Made by a program: the position numbers and the translations under genes | Assembly (NCBI GenBank): GCA_030150265.1 | Contig: JASLGG010000047.1 | Location: 1 to 43,368, forward strand | DNA: 43,368 bases | DNA from: Protaetiibacter sp. | GTDB lineage: Bacteria > Actinomycetota > Actinomycetes > Actinomycetales > Microbacteriaceae | Direction: 5' to 3' | Shown here: positions 1 to 8,273 of the stretch, piece after piece | How the letters are laid out: every line of letters begins with the position of its first letter | How positions within the stretch are numbered: position 1 is the first letter of the stretch | The notes under the pieces: model-generated | Told to the model about the DNA's origin: nothing | Database searches by the model: none | Seen by the model: only the letters and a program-made list of their open reading frames with translations

Positions 1-603
1 GATCACGCCGCGCGAGGGGGTGTAGGCGCACAGCGCGTTGTTCGAGGCGGGGCCGCGTCCGCTCGACCAGGTCTCCTCGCCGAGCCCGAAGGCGGCGAGG
101 CTCGCGGCGGTCGCGGTACCCGAGCCGTTGGAGGAGCCGGAGCCGAAGGGCGCCGTGAGGTAGCCGGGGTTGTAGGGGCTCTCGGCGCGCCCGTAGAGGC
201 CGCGCTGCATGCCGCCGTTCGCCATCGGCGGCATGTTGGTGAGGCCGAGGCAGATGGCGCCGGCGGCGCGCAGCCGCTCGATCGTGAAGGCGTCGCGCCG
301 GGCGGTGAGCTCGGCGAAGGCGGGGCTGCCGGCCGCGGCGGTCAGGCCCGCGACGAGGTAGCTGTCCTTCGCGGTGTACGGGATGCCGTCGAGCGGTCCG
401 AGGGTCGTGCCGGCCGCGCGTCGCGCATCCGACGCCCGCGCCTCTTCACGGGCTTCGGGGTTCCGCACGACGACGGCGTTCAGCTCGCCGTCGTAGGCGT
501 CGATGCGGGCGAGGTAGGCGTCGACGAGCTCGACGGCCGTGGTCTCGCCGCTCTCGAGCGCGGCCCGCAGGCGGGCGATCGGCGCCTCGACGACGTCGAT
601 CAT
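1..603 (-). CDS. Amidase signature family protein, N-terminal part (cut by window edge)
   Basis: The first 201 residues are visible; the C-terminal half lies outside the window. The sequence reads as an amidase-signature hydrolase (Ser-Ser-Lys triad), which cleaves amide bonds. Visible marks are GIPYTAKDSY with the catalytic Lys near residue 70, and a serine/glycine-rich stretch FGSGSSNGSGTATAAS near residue 145 that replaces the common GGSSGGS. The ATG at 603-601 overlaps the TGA of the upstream agmatine-deiminase gene as ATGA, so the two are translationally coupled. The coupling suggests it acts after agmatine deiminase, for example on a carbamoyl or amide product, but the substrate cannot be read from the sequence. 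Other amidase-signature functions, such as indoleacetamide or nicotinamide-type hydrolysis, remain possible. Confidence 0.85.
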   Translation of the reverse strand, partial: MIDVVEAPIARLRAALESGETTAVELVDAYLARIDAYDGELNAVVVRNPEAREEARASDARRAAGTTLGPLDGIPYTAKDSYLVAGLTAAAGSPAFAELTARRDAFTIERLRAAGAICLGLTNMPPMANGGMQRGLYGRAESPYNPGYLTAPFGSGSSNGSGTATAASLAAFGLGEETWSSGRGPASNNALCAYTPSRGVI

Positions 604-1640
604 GCGCGGGCGGGAAGGGCGGGCTGCTGCTGCGTGATGCAGTGGATGCCGCCCCCGCGCGCGAAGAGCGGGCGCGCGTCGACGGTCACCACGCGGCGAC
701 CCGGGTAGGCCTCCGCCAGGATCGCGCGGGCGTCGGCATCCGCCTTCTCCTCGCCGAAGCCGCAGGCGATGACGCCGCCGTTCACGACCAGGTGGTTGAC
801 GTAGCTCCAGTCGACGAAGCCCTCCTCGTCGCGCAGCGTCGCGGGGGCGGGCAGCAGGACGATCTCGAAGGGGCGGCCCGCGGCATCCGTCTGGGTCTCG
901 AGCAGCGCGCGCAGCTCGGCGCTCACGGCGTTGTCCGGATGTGCGGCGTCGCGCTGGGCGTGCAGCAGCAGGCGGCCGGGGCTCGGGATGGTGGCGACGA
1001 TGTCGACGTGGCCGTTCGTGCCGAAGTCGTCGTAGTCGCGGGTGAGGCCGCGCGGGAGCCAGATCGCGTGCATCGTGCCGAGCGTGCGAGCGAGCTCGGC
1101 CTCGACGTCGGCGCGGGTGAGGGTGGGGTTGCGGTGGTCGTCGAGCTGCACCGTCTGGGTGAGGAGCACGGTGCCCTCGCCGTCGACGTGGATGCCGCCG
1201 CCCTCGTTCACGAGGTCCGAGGCGATGATCTCGGCGCCGACGGCCTCGGCGATGAGGCGGCCGTGGCGGGCGGACAGCCGCCATTCGGCCCAGCCGCGGT
1301 CGCCCCAGCCGTTGAAGGTCCAGCAGACGGCGCCGAGCGCGCCCGGGCGCTCGGGGTCGAGCACGAAGGTCGGGCCGTGGTCGCGCATCCAGAACTCGTC
1401 GACGGGGGCCTCGATGAGCTCGGCGTCGGAGCCGAGGCGGCGGTGCGCGTTGGCGGTCTCGGTCGGGTCGACGAGCATCGACACGGGCTCGAACTCGGCG
1501 ACGGCGCGGGCGACCGCCGTCCAGGCCGCGTAGCACTCCTCGCGCTCGGTCGCGGTGTCGCCGAGGGTGGAGCCCTCGCGCGGGAAGGCCATCCAGGTGC
1601 GCTCGTGCGGTGCGGTCTCCGCGGGCATCCGCCAGCTCAT
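600..1640 (-). CDS. aguA: Agmatine deiminase (peptidyl-arginine deiminase family)
   Basis: 346 residues, the usual length for agmatine deiminase, which converts agmatine to N-carbamoylputrescine and ammonia in polyamine metabolism. Recognisable motifs are FWMRDHGPTFV, NEGGGIHVDGEG, TNGHVDI and the C-terminal GGGIHCITQQQP, whose Cys334 is the expected nucleophile. An in-frame ORF extends upstream to 1712, but that would run through the divergent promoter region. I chose the ATG at 1640 because GAGGAG lies a few bases before it and the protein then starts with the family-typical MPAETAPHERTWMAFP. It is divergent from the TetR gene at 1703 and overlaps the downstream amidase by 4 bp. Substrate specificity for agmatine rather than another guanidino compound is inferred from the family. 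Confidence 0.9.
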   Translation of the reverse strand: MSWRMPAETAPHERTWMAFPREGSTLGDTATEREECYAAWTAVARAVAEFEPVSMLVDPTETANAHRRLGSDAELIEAPVDEFWMRDHGPTFVLDPERPGALGAVCWTFNGWGDRGWAEWRLSARHGRLIAEAVGAEIIASDLVNEGGGIHVDGEGTVLLTQTVQLDDHRNPTLTRADVEAELARTLGTMHAIWLPRGLTRDYDDFGTNGHVDIVATIPSPGRLLLHAQRDAAHPDNAVSAELRALLETQTDAAGRPFEIVLLPAPATLRDEEGFVDWSYVNHLVVNGGVIACGFGEEKADADARAILAEAYPGRRVVTVDARPLFARGGGIHCITQQQPALPARA

Positions 1641-1657
1641 GCGTGCTCCTCGCCTCG

Positions 1658-1677
1658 TATTGACCATATGATCAATA
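1658..1677. promoter_or_regulatory. Palindromic operator between aguA and its divergent TetR gene
   Basis: TATTGACCATATGATCAATA is a 20-bp palindrome with one mismatched pair (C/A). It lies in the only gap between the deiminase gene and the TetR gene and contains TTGA hexamers on both strands that could serve as -35 elements. It is the natural binding site for the adjacent TetR repressor. Confidence 0.7.
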
Positions 1678-1702
1678 GAACCGAGGGTAGGGAATCGACA
1701 GG

Positions 1703-2341
1703 ATGCCGTCAACGGGTGCCCGCGTGCGCAAGACGCCGGAGCAGCGCCGCGCCGAGGTCGAGCGCGCGGCCCGGGAGCTCGCCCTCGAGGAGGGGCTCGC
1801 GGCCGTCACGCTGCGCGCGATCGCCGCCCGTGTCGGGGTGGTGCCGGGGCTCGTCGCCCACTACGCCCCCAGCATGGACGAGCTCGTGGCCGCGACCTTC
1901 GCCGCCATCGCGGCGGCCGAGCTCGCCGAGCTGCGCGAGCTGCTCTCGGCCGAGCCCACCGCCGCCCGCGCGATCGACGCGCTGCTCGACACCCTCGGCG
2001 ACGGAGGGCGCGACGACGTCACCCTCGTGTGGGTGCAGGCCTGGGCGATCGGCGCCGGCAACCCGGCGCTCGCGGCCGCCGTGCGCATCCAGATGGATGC
2101 GTGGCTCGCGGTCATCGAGGCGGTCGTGACGCGCGGGATCGCCGAGGGGTCCTTCCGGGTGGACGACGCATCCGCCGCCGCCCGCAACGTGCTCGCCCTC
2201 GTCGACGGCCTCAACGCGCACGCTCTCGTGCACTGGCGGGCCGACCCGGCCTCGCGTGCGCTCACCCGGCGCGCGGTGGGCGCGCTGCTCGGGGCCCGCG
2301 GCGCCGAGACCGGTCATCCGACGCCGAAGACGCCTCTTTAG
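1703..2341 (+). CDS. TetR family transcriptional regulator
   Basis: 212 residues. The N-terminal HTH spans about residues 13-58: RRAEVERAARELALEEG, then TLRAIAARVGVVPGLVAHY, the usual TetR recognition-helix region with a terminal HY. The rest is helical and Ala-rich, as in TetR ligand domains. It is transcribed away from aguA, with a 20-bp palindrome between them, so it probably represses the agmatine deiminase-amidase operon and itself; the inducer may be agmatine or a product (inference). The ATG at 1703 has no strong Shine-Dalgarno sequence, and an in-frame GTG at codon 8 is an alternative start. Confidence 0.85.
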   Translation: MPSTGARVRKTPEQRRAEVERAARELALEEGLAAVTLRAIAARVGVVPGLVAHYAPSMDELVAATFAAIAAAELAELRELLSAEPTAARAIDALLDTLGDGGRDDVTLVWVQAWAIGAGNPALAAAVRIQMDAWLAVIEAVVTRGIAEGSFRVDDASAAARNVLALVDGLNAHALVHWRADPASRALTRRAVGALLGARGAETGHPTPKTPL

Positions 2342-2377
2342 GCGACGGATGCGCGGCCTCGGCGGGCGGGCGGCGGC

Positions 2378-3043
2378 TCAGAGGCCGAGCTGCGCGCGGA
2401 GCTGCGCCGCAGTGTCGGCGAGGGCGACGGCGCCTGCGGCCTCGGCGGGCGTGCCGTACCCCCAGGTGACGTGGATCGTCGGCACGCCGTGCACGGCGGC
2501 GCCCTCGACGTCGTGGATGCGATCGCCGACCATCACGGGACGGCTCAACTCGGCGCCGCCCGCGGCGAGCCGGCGCAGGGCCTCAGCCACCACATCCGCC
2601 TTCGCCGAGCGGGCGCCGTCCTCGGTGTCGCCCGTGATGACGGTGAAGGCGTCGGTGACGCCGAGGTTCCCGAGGATCGTGAGGGCCGACGACTCGGGCT
2701 TCGAGGTGGCGAGGGAGAGCGGCACGCCCGCGGCGTGGACGGCGCGCAGCAGCTCGACCATGCCGGGGAAGGCGACGGTGTCGAGCAGGCCCGTGGCGCG
2801 GTAGTGCTCGCGGTAGATCGCAACGGCGTGACGTGCGGCGTCCTCGTCGAGCCGCGCGAGGTCGCGGAACGAGTCGAGCAGCGGCGGCCCCACCCAGGCC
2901 AGCAGCTCCGCGCGCGGCGGCACCGGCATCCGGAGCTGCTCGTGGGTCCAGACGATGCTCGAGAGGATGCCGGGGGCCGAGTCGACGATCGTGCCGTCGA
3001 GGTCGAAGAGGACGGCGGTGAAGGGGGGCGGGGTCTGCGTCAT
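2378..3043 (-). CDS. HAD family hydrolase, phosphoglycolate phosphatase-like
   Basis: 221 residues, a haloacid-dehalogenase phosphatase. Motif I is FDLDGTIVDS with Asp14 and Asp16. Motif II is the threonine in LATSKPES. Motif III and IV are represented by a Lys in SAKADVV and by VMVGDRIHDVEGA. The helical cap insertion after motif I (residues about 20-85) matches the Gph/PpaX subgroup. The start ATG overlaps the stop of nucS by one base (TGATG), so the two are co-translated. The natural substrate is not evident; phosphoglycolate, pyrophosphate or nucleotide-type phosphatases are all seen in this subgroup. It ends 37 bp from the convergent TetR gene. Confidence 0.88.
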   Translation of the reverse strand: MTQTPPPFTAVLFDLDGTIVDSAPGILSSIVWTHEQLRMPVPPRAELLAWVGPPLLDSFRDLARLDEDAARHAVAIYREHYRATGLLDTVAFPGMVELLRAVHAAGVPLSLATSKPESSALTILGNLGVTDAFTVITGDTEDGARSAKADVVAEALRRLAAGGAELSRPVMVGDRIHDVEGAAVHGVPTIHVTWGYGTPAEAAGAVALADTAAQLRAQLGL

Positions 3044-3738
3044 CAGAACAGCCGGGCGTGGCCGGTCTCGAGGCCGCGCATCGCGTCGTAGTCGAGCACG
3101 AGGCAGCGGATGCCGCGGTCCTCGGCGAGGGTGCGCGCCTGCGGCTTGATCTCCTGGGCCGCGAACACGCCGGTGACGGGCGCGAGCAGGGGGTCGCGGT
3201 TCATGAGCTCGAGGTAGCGGGTGAGCTGCTCGACGCCGTCGATGTCGCCGCGGCGCTTGATCTCGACGGCGACGCTCGCGCCATCCGGGTCCTTCGCGAG
3301 GATGTCGACGGGGCCGATCGCCGTCATGTACTCGCGCCGCACCAGGGTGTGACCGTCGCCGAGCAGCTCGATCTGCTCCGCGAGCAGGCGCTGCAGGTCG
3401 GCCTCGACGCCGTCCTTCTGCAGGCCCGGGTCGATGCCGAGCTCGTGCTCGGAGTCGTGGAGGATCTCGTGGATCGAGATCACCAGGATGTCGGCGGTCT
3501 TCGCGTTGGCGACCCGCCACAGCTCGACGACACCCGCGGCGGTGCGCTCCTCGTCGACCTCGTCGAGGGTGAACGTCGTGGGCGGGCTCATCCAGTTGAG
3601 GGGCTTGTAGCTGAGCGAGTCGGAGTGCACGAGCACGCTCCCGTCGGCCTTCACGACGAGCAGGCGCGTGGCGAGCGGCAGGTGGGCCGAGAGGCGGCCC
3701 GCGTAGTCGACGGAACACCGGGCCACCACGAGACGCAC
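3043..3738 (-). CDS. nucS: Mismatch-specific endonuclease NucS/EndoMS
   Basis: 231 residues, the standard length for actinobacterial NucS, which cuts both strands at mismatches in lineages lacking MutS/MutL. The N-terminal dimerisation and DNA-binding part starts MRLVVARCSVDYAGRLSAHLP. The C-terminal RecB-like nuclease core shows GPVDILAKD followed by VAVEIKRRGDIDGVEQLTRYLE, containing the catalytic D-E-x-K residues. The GTG start fits the leaderless pattern: a TAGACT hexamer (3745-3750) lies exactly 6 nt before it. It is followed by the coupled HAD phosphatase. NucS in actinobacteria typically carries a C-terminal beta-clamp-binding motif; the C-terminal GLETGHARLF here may be a form of it (inference). 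Confidence 0.95.
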   Translation of the reverse strand: MRLVVARCSVDYAGRLSAHLPLATRLLVVKADGSVLVHSDSLSYKPLNWMSPPTTFTLDEVDEERTAAGVVELWRVANAKTADILVISIHEILHDSEHELGIDPGLQKDGVEADLQRLLAEQIELLGDGHTLVRREYMTAIGPVDILAKDPDGASVAVEIKRRGDIDGVEQLTRYLELMNRDPLLAPVTGVFAAQEIKPQARTLAEDRGIRCLVLDYDAMRGLETGHARLF

Positions 3739-3744
3739 CCGTCG

Positions 3745-3750
3745 AGTCTA
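3745..3750 (-). promoter_or_regulatory. -10 hexamer TAGACT of leaderless nucS
   Basis: On the minus strand TAGACT is followed by six bases and then the GTG start of nucS, so the transcript should begin at or within a base of the start codon. No Shine-Dalgarno sequence is present. Confidence 0.55.
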
Positions 3751-3782
3751 TTTCGGATGCAGGGGACGCGGGGCGCGTCGGA

Positions 3783-3846
3783 GAAGCAGGCTCAACCGAC
3801 GTCGACTCGGTCCGTGGCGCCAGGCACTCCCCTCTCAGCCTGCTTC
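3783..3846. repeat. Long-loop inverted repeat at the end of the LuxR-type regulator
   Basis: GAAGCAGGCT (3783-3792) is repeated in inverted form as AGCCTGCTTC (3837-3846). The second arm overlaps the stop codon of the regulator, and the loop is 44 nt. It could act as a terminator for the regulator upstream of nucS, but the long loop and the absence of a T-run make this weak. Confidence 0.35.
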
Positions 3847-6597
3847 TGCAACCACCCAGGCGGGGATGATGCGGCGCAGCTCGTCGCGGCTGGAGATGGA
3901 GAGCTTCCGGTACACGTTGGTGAGGTGGAACTCGACCGTGCGGATGGTCACGAAGCTCTCCTGCGCGATCCGGCGGTTGCTGTGGCCGCGTGCCGCCGCG
4001 GTCGCGATCCGCAGCTCGCTCGCGCTGAGCAGCGATAGCCGCTCGTCGGCGTCGATCAGGCTCGGGGAGGGGTCGATGAGCATCAGCAGGTCGTAGGCCT
4101 CGGCGCTCAACGGACGCACGCCCTCGTTCATCGCGTACTCCAACGCCAGGCGCACGCCCTCGCGGGCCCGGTCGAGCTCGCCCCGGGCGAAGGCGAAGCG
4201 CGCGAGGGCGAGGCGTGAGGCGGCGGCCTCGTAGACCGGATCCTCGCCCACGAGCTGGAGGACCTGGGCGTAGAGCGACTCGGCCTCGTCGTCGACCGCG
4301 AGACGGGCGGCGTCGAAGATGATCGCGGCGCGATGCAGGGGAAGAGCCCGCTCGCCGAGCTTGTCGAGGGCGTCGCGGATCAGCAGCCGGGCCCGCTCGG
4401 CATCCCCCGGCCCGCCGCGACGCAGGTAGGCCTCCGCCATCAGCGGGCGCCACTCGATGCCCGCCTGGGTGAACGGGTTGGGCTCCCCGATCAGCGAGTC
4501 GGCGTGGGCGACGGCGGCCTCGACGTCGTCGGATGCGAGCGCGGCGACGAACCGGGTCATCCGGCCGATCAGCGGGAACGCCGGCTCGGGCCCGCGCGGC
4601 GGGGTGCCCGCCACCTCGATGGCTCGTTCGCGCTCGCCCGTGCGCAGCAGGGCGAGCACGAGGTAGTGGCGGATCGGGTAGAAGTAGGTGTGCCAGCCGA
4701 GGCCGATGCCCGACCAGCTGGCCTCGAGGTCGGCGAGCCCGGATCGGATCCGGCCGAAGCGGAACCGCAGCGCACCGCGCGCGTAGCTCGCCGTGGCGAA
4801 GCCGAAGGCGCTTCCGCGCTCCCGCACGTCGTCGAGCGCGGCCCGCAGCCACTCCTCCGCCTCGTCGAACATCGCGAGGTCGCTCAGCGCGCCCGAGAGC
4901 ACGTAGGTGATCGGGTCGTCGCCGCCGCCGGGCGCGAGGCCGGCCGCGAGCGAGCGCTCCGCCGCCTGGCGGCTCTCCGCGCTCGGGCCCTCGGTCAGCA
5001 CCATCGCCAGTGCGGCCACCGCGGAGAAGGCGGCGTCGGCGCGATCCACGATGCCGTCCTCGCGGGCCGCGGCCTCCTCCGCCAGGGCGAGCACCGTCGA
5101 CCAGGTGTCGGTGCGGAGCGTGCCCTCGCTGGCGAGGAGCTTGGCGAGGATGAGCCGCGCCTCCTCGCTCGCCTCGCCGTCGGTGTCGAGTGCGGCGCGG
5201 GCGCGTTCGTAGGCTGCGGCGGACTCCGCCATGTTGCCGGCCATGTAGGCCAGATCGCCGAGCCTCGCCCATTGCGTTCCGCGGAGCAGCGGGTCCTCGA
5301 TCGCCGCGACGACGTCGCCGATCAGCGCGAGGCCGGCCTCGCCGTCGCCCGCCATGGTGCGCGCCCGCCCCTCGGCGAGCGCGAGCTCGATCCTCGTCGC
5401 CTCGTCCAGGCCGCCCTCGTGCCGCGCCCGGGCATAGGCCGTCGCGGCGGCGGCGGGGGCGCCGTTCGTCTCCGCCAGGCGGGCGGCCTCGATCATCACG
5501 CCGATCCGGCGCCGGTCGCCGGTCGGCTGGGCGTGCATCTCGTGAGCCGCGATGAGCGCCGTCGGCGTCCCCTCCTCGTGCATCGCGTCCGCGATGCGCT
5601 CGTGCAGGAGGGATCGGCGCTCCAGCGTCAGCCCGTCCGCGATCGCCTCGACGAGGATCGGGTGGGTCAGCCGGAGCGCGCCCTCGTCGACGACGGCGAA
5701 GGAGGCCAGGTCGAGCTCGGAGAACGCGGACCGCATCCGCGCGACGTCGGCATCCGCCGCGAGCCCCAGCAGGGTCAGGCGCAGCGAGCCCCCGGCGACC
5801 GCCAGCGTCTCCACGGCGTTCCGCGCGTCGGGGCCGAGCCGGTCCAGCCGCACCCGGATGGAGCTGCTCAGGCGGGTGGAGGCGGAGCCGCCGCCCGCGA
5901 GGAGCTCCCGCACGTAGAACGGGTTGCCGCGGCTGAGCTCGTGGAGCCTCGCCGGCTCGCCGACGCCCTCGGCGTCCGCGAGCTCGGCGACCGCCGCGGC
6001 CGAGAGCGGCGAGGGCTCGAGGAGCACCGTGCGGGGCGCCGCGAGCAGTGCCGCCAGGGTGCGATCGATCTCGCCGCCCGGTCGGCTCGTCATCACGAAC
6101 ACCACGCGCTCCCCGCGCACCCGCAGCGCGAGCGAGGCCAGCAGCCGCAGGCTCGTCTCGTCGGCCCAGTGCAGCTCGTCGACCGCGATGAGCTGCGGCC
6201 GCGTGGCGGCGAGCCCGCTGACGGCCCACTGCGCGGCGTAGGCGAGGGCGGCGGCGCTCGCCGCGTCCGCGTCCGGGGCGTCCTCCCGATGCACCGCACG
6301 GACGAGGCGGCCGGCGGGACCGGAGAAGGGCGCGTCCTCGGAGGCCCCGGTGGCGGCCTCGGGGAAGAGGTCCCACAGCAGCGAGGCGACGCCGGTCGCG
6401 CCGAGCGGGGTGAAGGTGCTGGAGCGGACCTGGAAGCCCTGCCCCTCCGCGCGTTCGACGGCCGCCTCGAGGAGCGACGTCGTGCCGATGCCGGGCGGCC
6501 CGAGCACCATCACTACGGCGGTCCGGCCGCCCAGGGCGGCCGCGATCGCCTGATCGATCGAGCGGAGGTCGTCCTCGCGCTCCAGCAGGGCCGCCAT
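3835..6597 (-). CDS. Large ATP-binding LuxR family regulator (LAL/MalT-like)
   Basis: About 920 residues in the LAL layout. An N-terminal STAND-type NTPase follows MAALLEREDDL and carries a Walker B-like LIAVDELHWAD. A long alpha-helical TPR-like middle region follows. The C-terminal LuxR HTH is LSASELRIATAAARGHSNRRIAQ...TVEFHLTNVYRKL. The Walker A loop reads GPPGIGTTSLL, so the invariant Lys is Thr; ATP binding may be lost or altered. Start choice: ATG 6597 has a CAATAT hexamer 7 nt upstream and begins with the family-typical MAALLERE; ATG 6606 (three residues longer) is possible, and neither has a Shine-Dalgarno. Three 21-22-bp-spaced ACTACGGGG repeats separate it from the divergent LAETG surface protein, its most likely target. 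Confidence 0.88.
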   Translation of the reverse strand: MAALLEREDDLRSIDQAIAAALGGRTAVVMVLGPPGIGTTSLLEAAVERAEGQGFQVRSSTFTPLGATGVASLLWDLFPEAATGASEDAPFSGPAGRLVRAVHREDAPDADAASAAALAYAAQWAVSGLAATRPQLIAVDELHWADETSLRLLASLALRVRGERVVFVMTSRPGGEIDRTLAALLAAPRTVLLEPSPLSAAAVAELADAEGVGEPARLHELSRGNPFYVRELLAGGGSASTRLSSSIRVRLDRLGPDARNAVETLAVAGGSLRLTLLGLAADADVARMRSAFSELDLASFAVVDEGALRLTHPILVEAIADGLTLERRSLLHERIADAMHEEGTPTALIAAHEMHAQPTGDRRRIGVMIEAARLAETNGAPAAAATAYARARHEGGLDEATRIELALAEGRARTMAGDGEAGLALIGDVVAAIEDPLLRGTQWARLGDLAYMAGNMAESAAAYERARAALDTDGEASEEARLILAKLLASEGTLRTDTWSTVLALAEEAAAREDGIVDRADAAFSAVAALAMVLTEGPSAESRQAAERSLAAGLAPGGGDDPITYVLSGALSDLAMFDEAEEWLRAALDDVRERGSAFGFATASYARGALRFRFGRIRSGLADLEASWSGIGLGWHTYFYPIRHYLVLALLRTGERERAIEVAGTPPRGPEPAFPLIGRMTRFVAALASDDVEAAVAHADSLIGEPNPFTQAGIEWRPLMAEAYLRRGGPGDAERARLLIRDALDKLGERALPLHRAAIIFDAARLAVDDEAESLYAQVLQLVGEDPVYEAAASRLALARFAFARGELDRAREGVRLALEYAMNEGVRPLSAEAYDLLMLIDPSPSLIDADERLSLLSASELRIATAAARGHSNRRIAQESFVTIRTVEFHLTNVYRKLSISSRDELRRIIPAWVVAEAG

Positions 6598-6661
6598 GGC
6601 ACTCATATTGACAGAGGGCCGCGACCGGCGACGGCGGAAGGGCGGGACCGGCGGCGAGAAG

Positions 6662-6713
6662 ACTACGGGGGTTCGACGCGGATACTACGGGGCTTCGGCC
6701 GGAAACTACGGGG
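6662..6713. promoter_or_regulatory. Three helically phased direct repeats ACTACGGGG
   Basis: ACTACGGGG starts at 6662, 6684 and 6705, with flanking similarity (GGATACTACGGGG, GGAAACTACGGGG, then TTCG or TCCG). The 22- and 21-bp periods place all three copies on one face of the helix. They sit between the divergent LuxR-type regulator and the LAETG surface-protein gene. This is the arrangement expected for cooperative binding by a MalT/LAL-type activator. Confidence 0.6.
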
Positions 6714-6786
6714 GTCCGGCGGCGAGCGCGTGACTGAATGATCGCACGGGCCTCCCCCTGCCCACCGAGTAGCTAAGGAGCACATC

Positions 6787-8145
6787 GTGCATTCACCCAC
6801 GCGTTCCGGGTCGCTTCGCGCGGCCGGCATCGCGGCGATCCTGACGGCGGGGCTGGTCCTGGCCGGCACCCCGCTCGCCGCCTTCGCCGATGAGGACACC
6901 ACCGCCGGATCGGATGCCGGCACCGCGGATGCCCCCGCGACCCCCGGCGACCCGGGCACCGGCGCGAGCGACGAGGCTCCCGCCGACCAGCCCGATCCGG
7001 CTGGCGACGCCGAGCCTCCGGCGGAGGAGCCTGCGCCGTCGAACGTCCCGACGCTGATGCTGTTCGACGACCCCGACGTCCCGGACGACCCCGAGACGGG
7101 CGACATCTCGGGCATCGTGTTCGACGGCTACGGCCGCACGCTCGCGGGTGCCGACGTCAGCCTCAGCGGGTTCGGCGACGACCCGACCTCCTACCAGACC
7201 GTCAGCGGGGCCGGCGGGGTCTTCACCTTCGCCGACGTGACGACAGCGGAGGACTTCCTGCTCTGCGCGTCGTACGAGGGTCCGCTGATCACCTCCGACT
7301 TCGCCGACTTCGGCGGGGAGGAGAGCTGCAGCCGCACCAGCTACTTCGCACCCGTGGCCGGCCTCCGCGTCGCCCTCTTCTACGTCGGTGCGGCGCCGGT
7401 CCCCGACAACGCCGCCGCGCTCGCGCTCACCGGGCTGCGCGCCGTGGGGCAGACCATCACCACGAGCCCCGCACCCGACTGGAGCAGCTTCGAGGCCGAG
7501 ATCGGCGCACCTCTCACGCTCGCGTGGTCCTACTGGCTGCGTGACGGCGAGTGGGCGCTCGAGAACCTGCAGGCCTCGCCCCCGCCGGCGCTCTCGTACA
7601 CGATGACGGCCGCGGATGTGCCCGCGGTGATGGGAGTCGAGCACATCTACGTGGCGGACCTCTCGTTCGACGTGGGTGGCCTCCTCGGGGTCACCGCCCC
7701 GACCATCACGATGCCGGTGCCCGACGCCCCGGCCCCCGACAGCGCCGCGCTGCAGCTCCTCCCCCGCGGCGGTGTGACCACCCCGGCCTCGAACACCGCG
7801 GGCGGCACCATCCAGGTGACGGTCGGAACCGACCACGACGGCGAGGTCGTCGATGGCTGGCTCTACTCGACCCCGACGTTCCTCGGCCAGGCCGTGGTCG
7901 CGAACGGCGTGGCCTCCTTCCGGCTGCCGGCCGGGATGACGGGCTCGCACACCGTCGCGGTCTCGATCGGCGGCACGCTGATCGGGTGGGCGCCGGTGAC
8001 GATCACGGCCGCGAGCGGCGCCGCGCTCGCCGAGACCGGCGCCGCGGACATCGCGCCGCTGGCCGGGCTCAGCGTGCTGATCCTGCTCGTGGGTGGAGCG
8101 CTGATGCTCACCGCCGCGCGTCGTCGCGAGCTGAGCGTGGCGTAG
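6787..8145 (+). CDS. Secreted cell-wall-anchored protein with LAETG sorting signal
   Basis: 452 residues, GTG start with AAGGAG at ideal spacing (6775-6780). A signal peptide of about 35 residues ends at AAFA-DE. An Ala/Pro/Asp-rich linker follows to about residue 100. Next is ISGIVFDGYGRTLAGADVSLSGFG...GGVFTFADVT, a carboxypeptidase-regulatory-like beta sandwich. The middle region has Ig-like strands that I do not recognise. The C-terminus has LAETG at residues 414-418, a hydrophobic helix and an RRRELSVA tail, which is the LAXTG pattern used by class E sortases of actinobacteria. The protein should be covalently attached to peptidoglycan. It faces the LuxR-type regulator across three phased repeats, and a strong hairpin terminator follows. 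Its ligand or function is unknown. Confidence 0.85.
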   Translation: MHSPTRSGSLRAAGIAAILTAGLVLAGTPLAAFADEDTTAGSDAGTADAPATPGDPGTGASDEAPADQPDPAGDAEPPAEEPAPSNVPTLMLFDDPDVPDDPETGDISGIVFDGYGRTLAGADVSLSGFGDDPTSYQTVSGAGGVFTFADVTTAEDFLLCASYEGPLITSDFADFGGEESCSRTSYFAPVAGLRVALFYVGAAPVPDNAAALALTGLRAVGQTITTSPAPDWSSFEAEIGAPLTLAWSYWLRDGEWALENLQASPPPALSYTMTAADVPAVMGVEHIYVADLSFDVGGLLGVTAPTITMPVPDAPAPDSAALQLLPRGGVTTPASNTAGGTIQVTVGTDHDGEVVDGWLYSTPTFLGQAVVANGVASFRLPAGMTGSHTVAVSIGGTLIGWAPVTITAASGAALAETGAADIAPLAGLSVLILLVGGALMLTAARRRELSVA

Positions 8146-8169
8146 CCCCGAGGCAGCGGACGCCGAGAC

Positions 8170-8212
8170 GACGACCTCCGGGGCGCGGGCCATCCGCGCC
8201 CCGGAGGTCGTC
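8170..8212 (+). terminator. Hairpin terminator after the LAETG surface-protein gene
   Basis: A perfect 19-bp stem (8170-8188 with 8194-8212) encloses a 5-nt loop GCCAT, 24 bp after the stop codon. There is no T-run, as is common for actinobacterial terminators. Confidence 0.8.
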
Positions 8213-8273
8213 CGTGTCTCCGGCGGCCAGTGCGATTCCTGCCGGCCCTGCCCGCATCCTGCAGGCCGTGCAT

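Noticed and set aside
6662..6713. Three regularly spaced repeats as a short CRISPR array
   Set aside because: The unit is 9-13 bp, the spacers are too short, and no cas genes are present. An operator array fits better.
4333..6741. 802-codon open frame on the plus strand
   Set aside because: It is the antisense shadow of the LuxR-type regulator. High GC removes stop codons; the translation is His/Arg/Gly-rich with no family resemblance.
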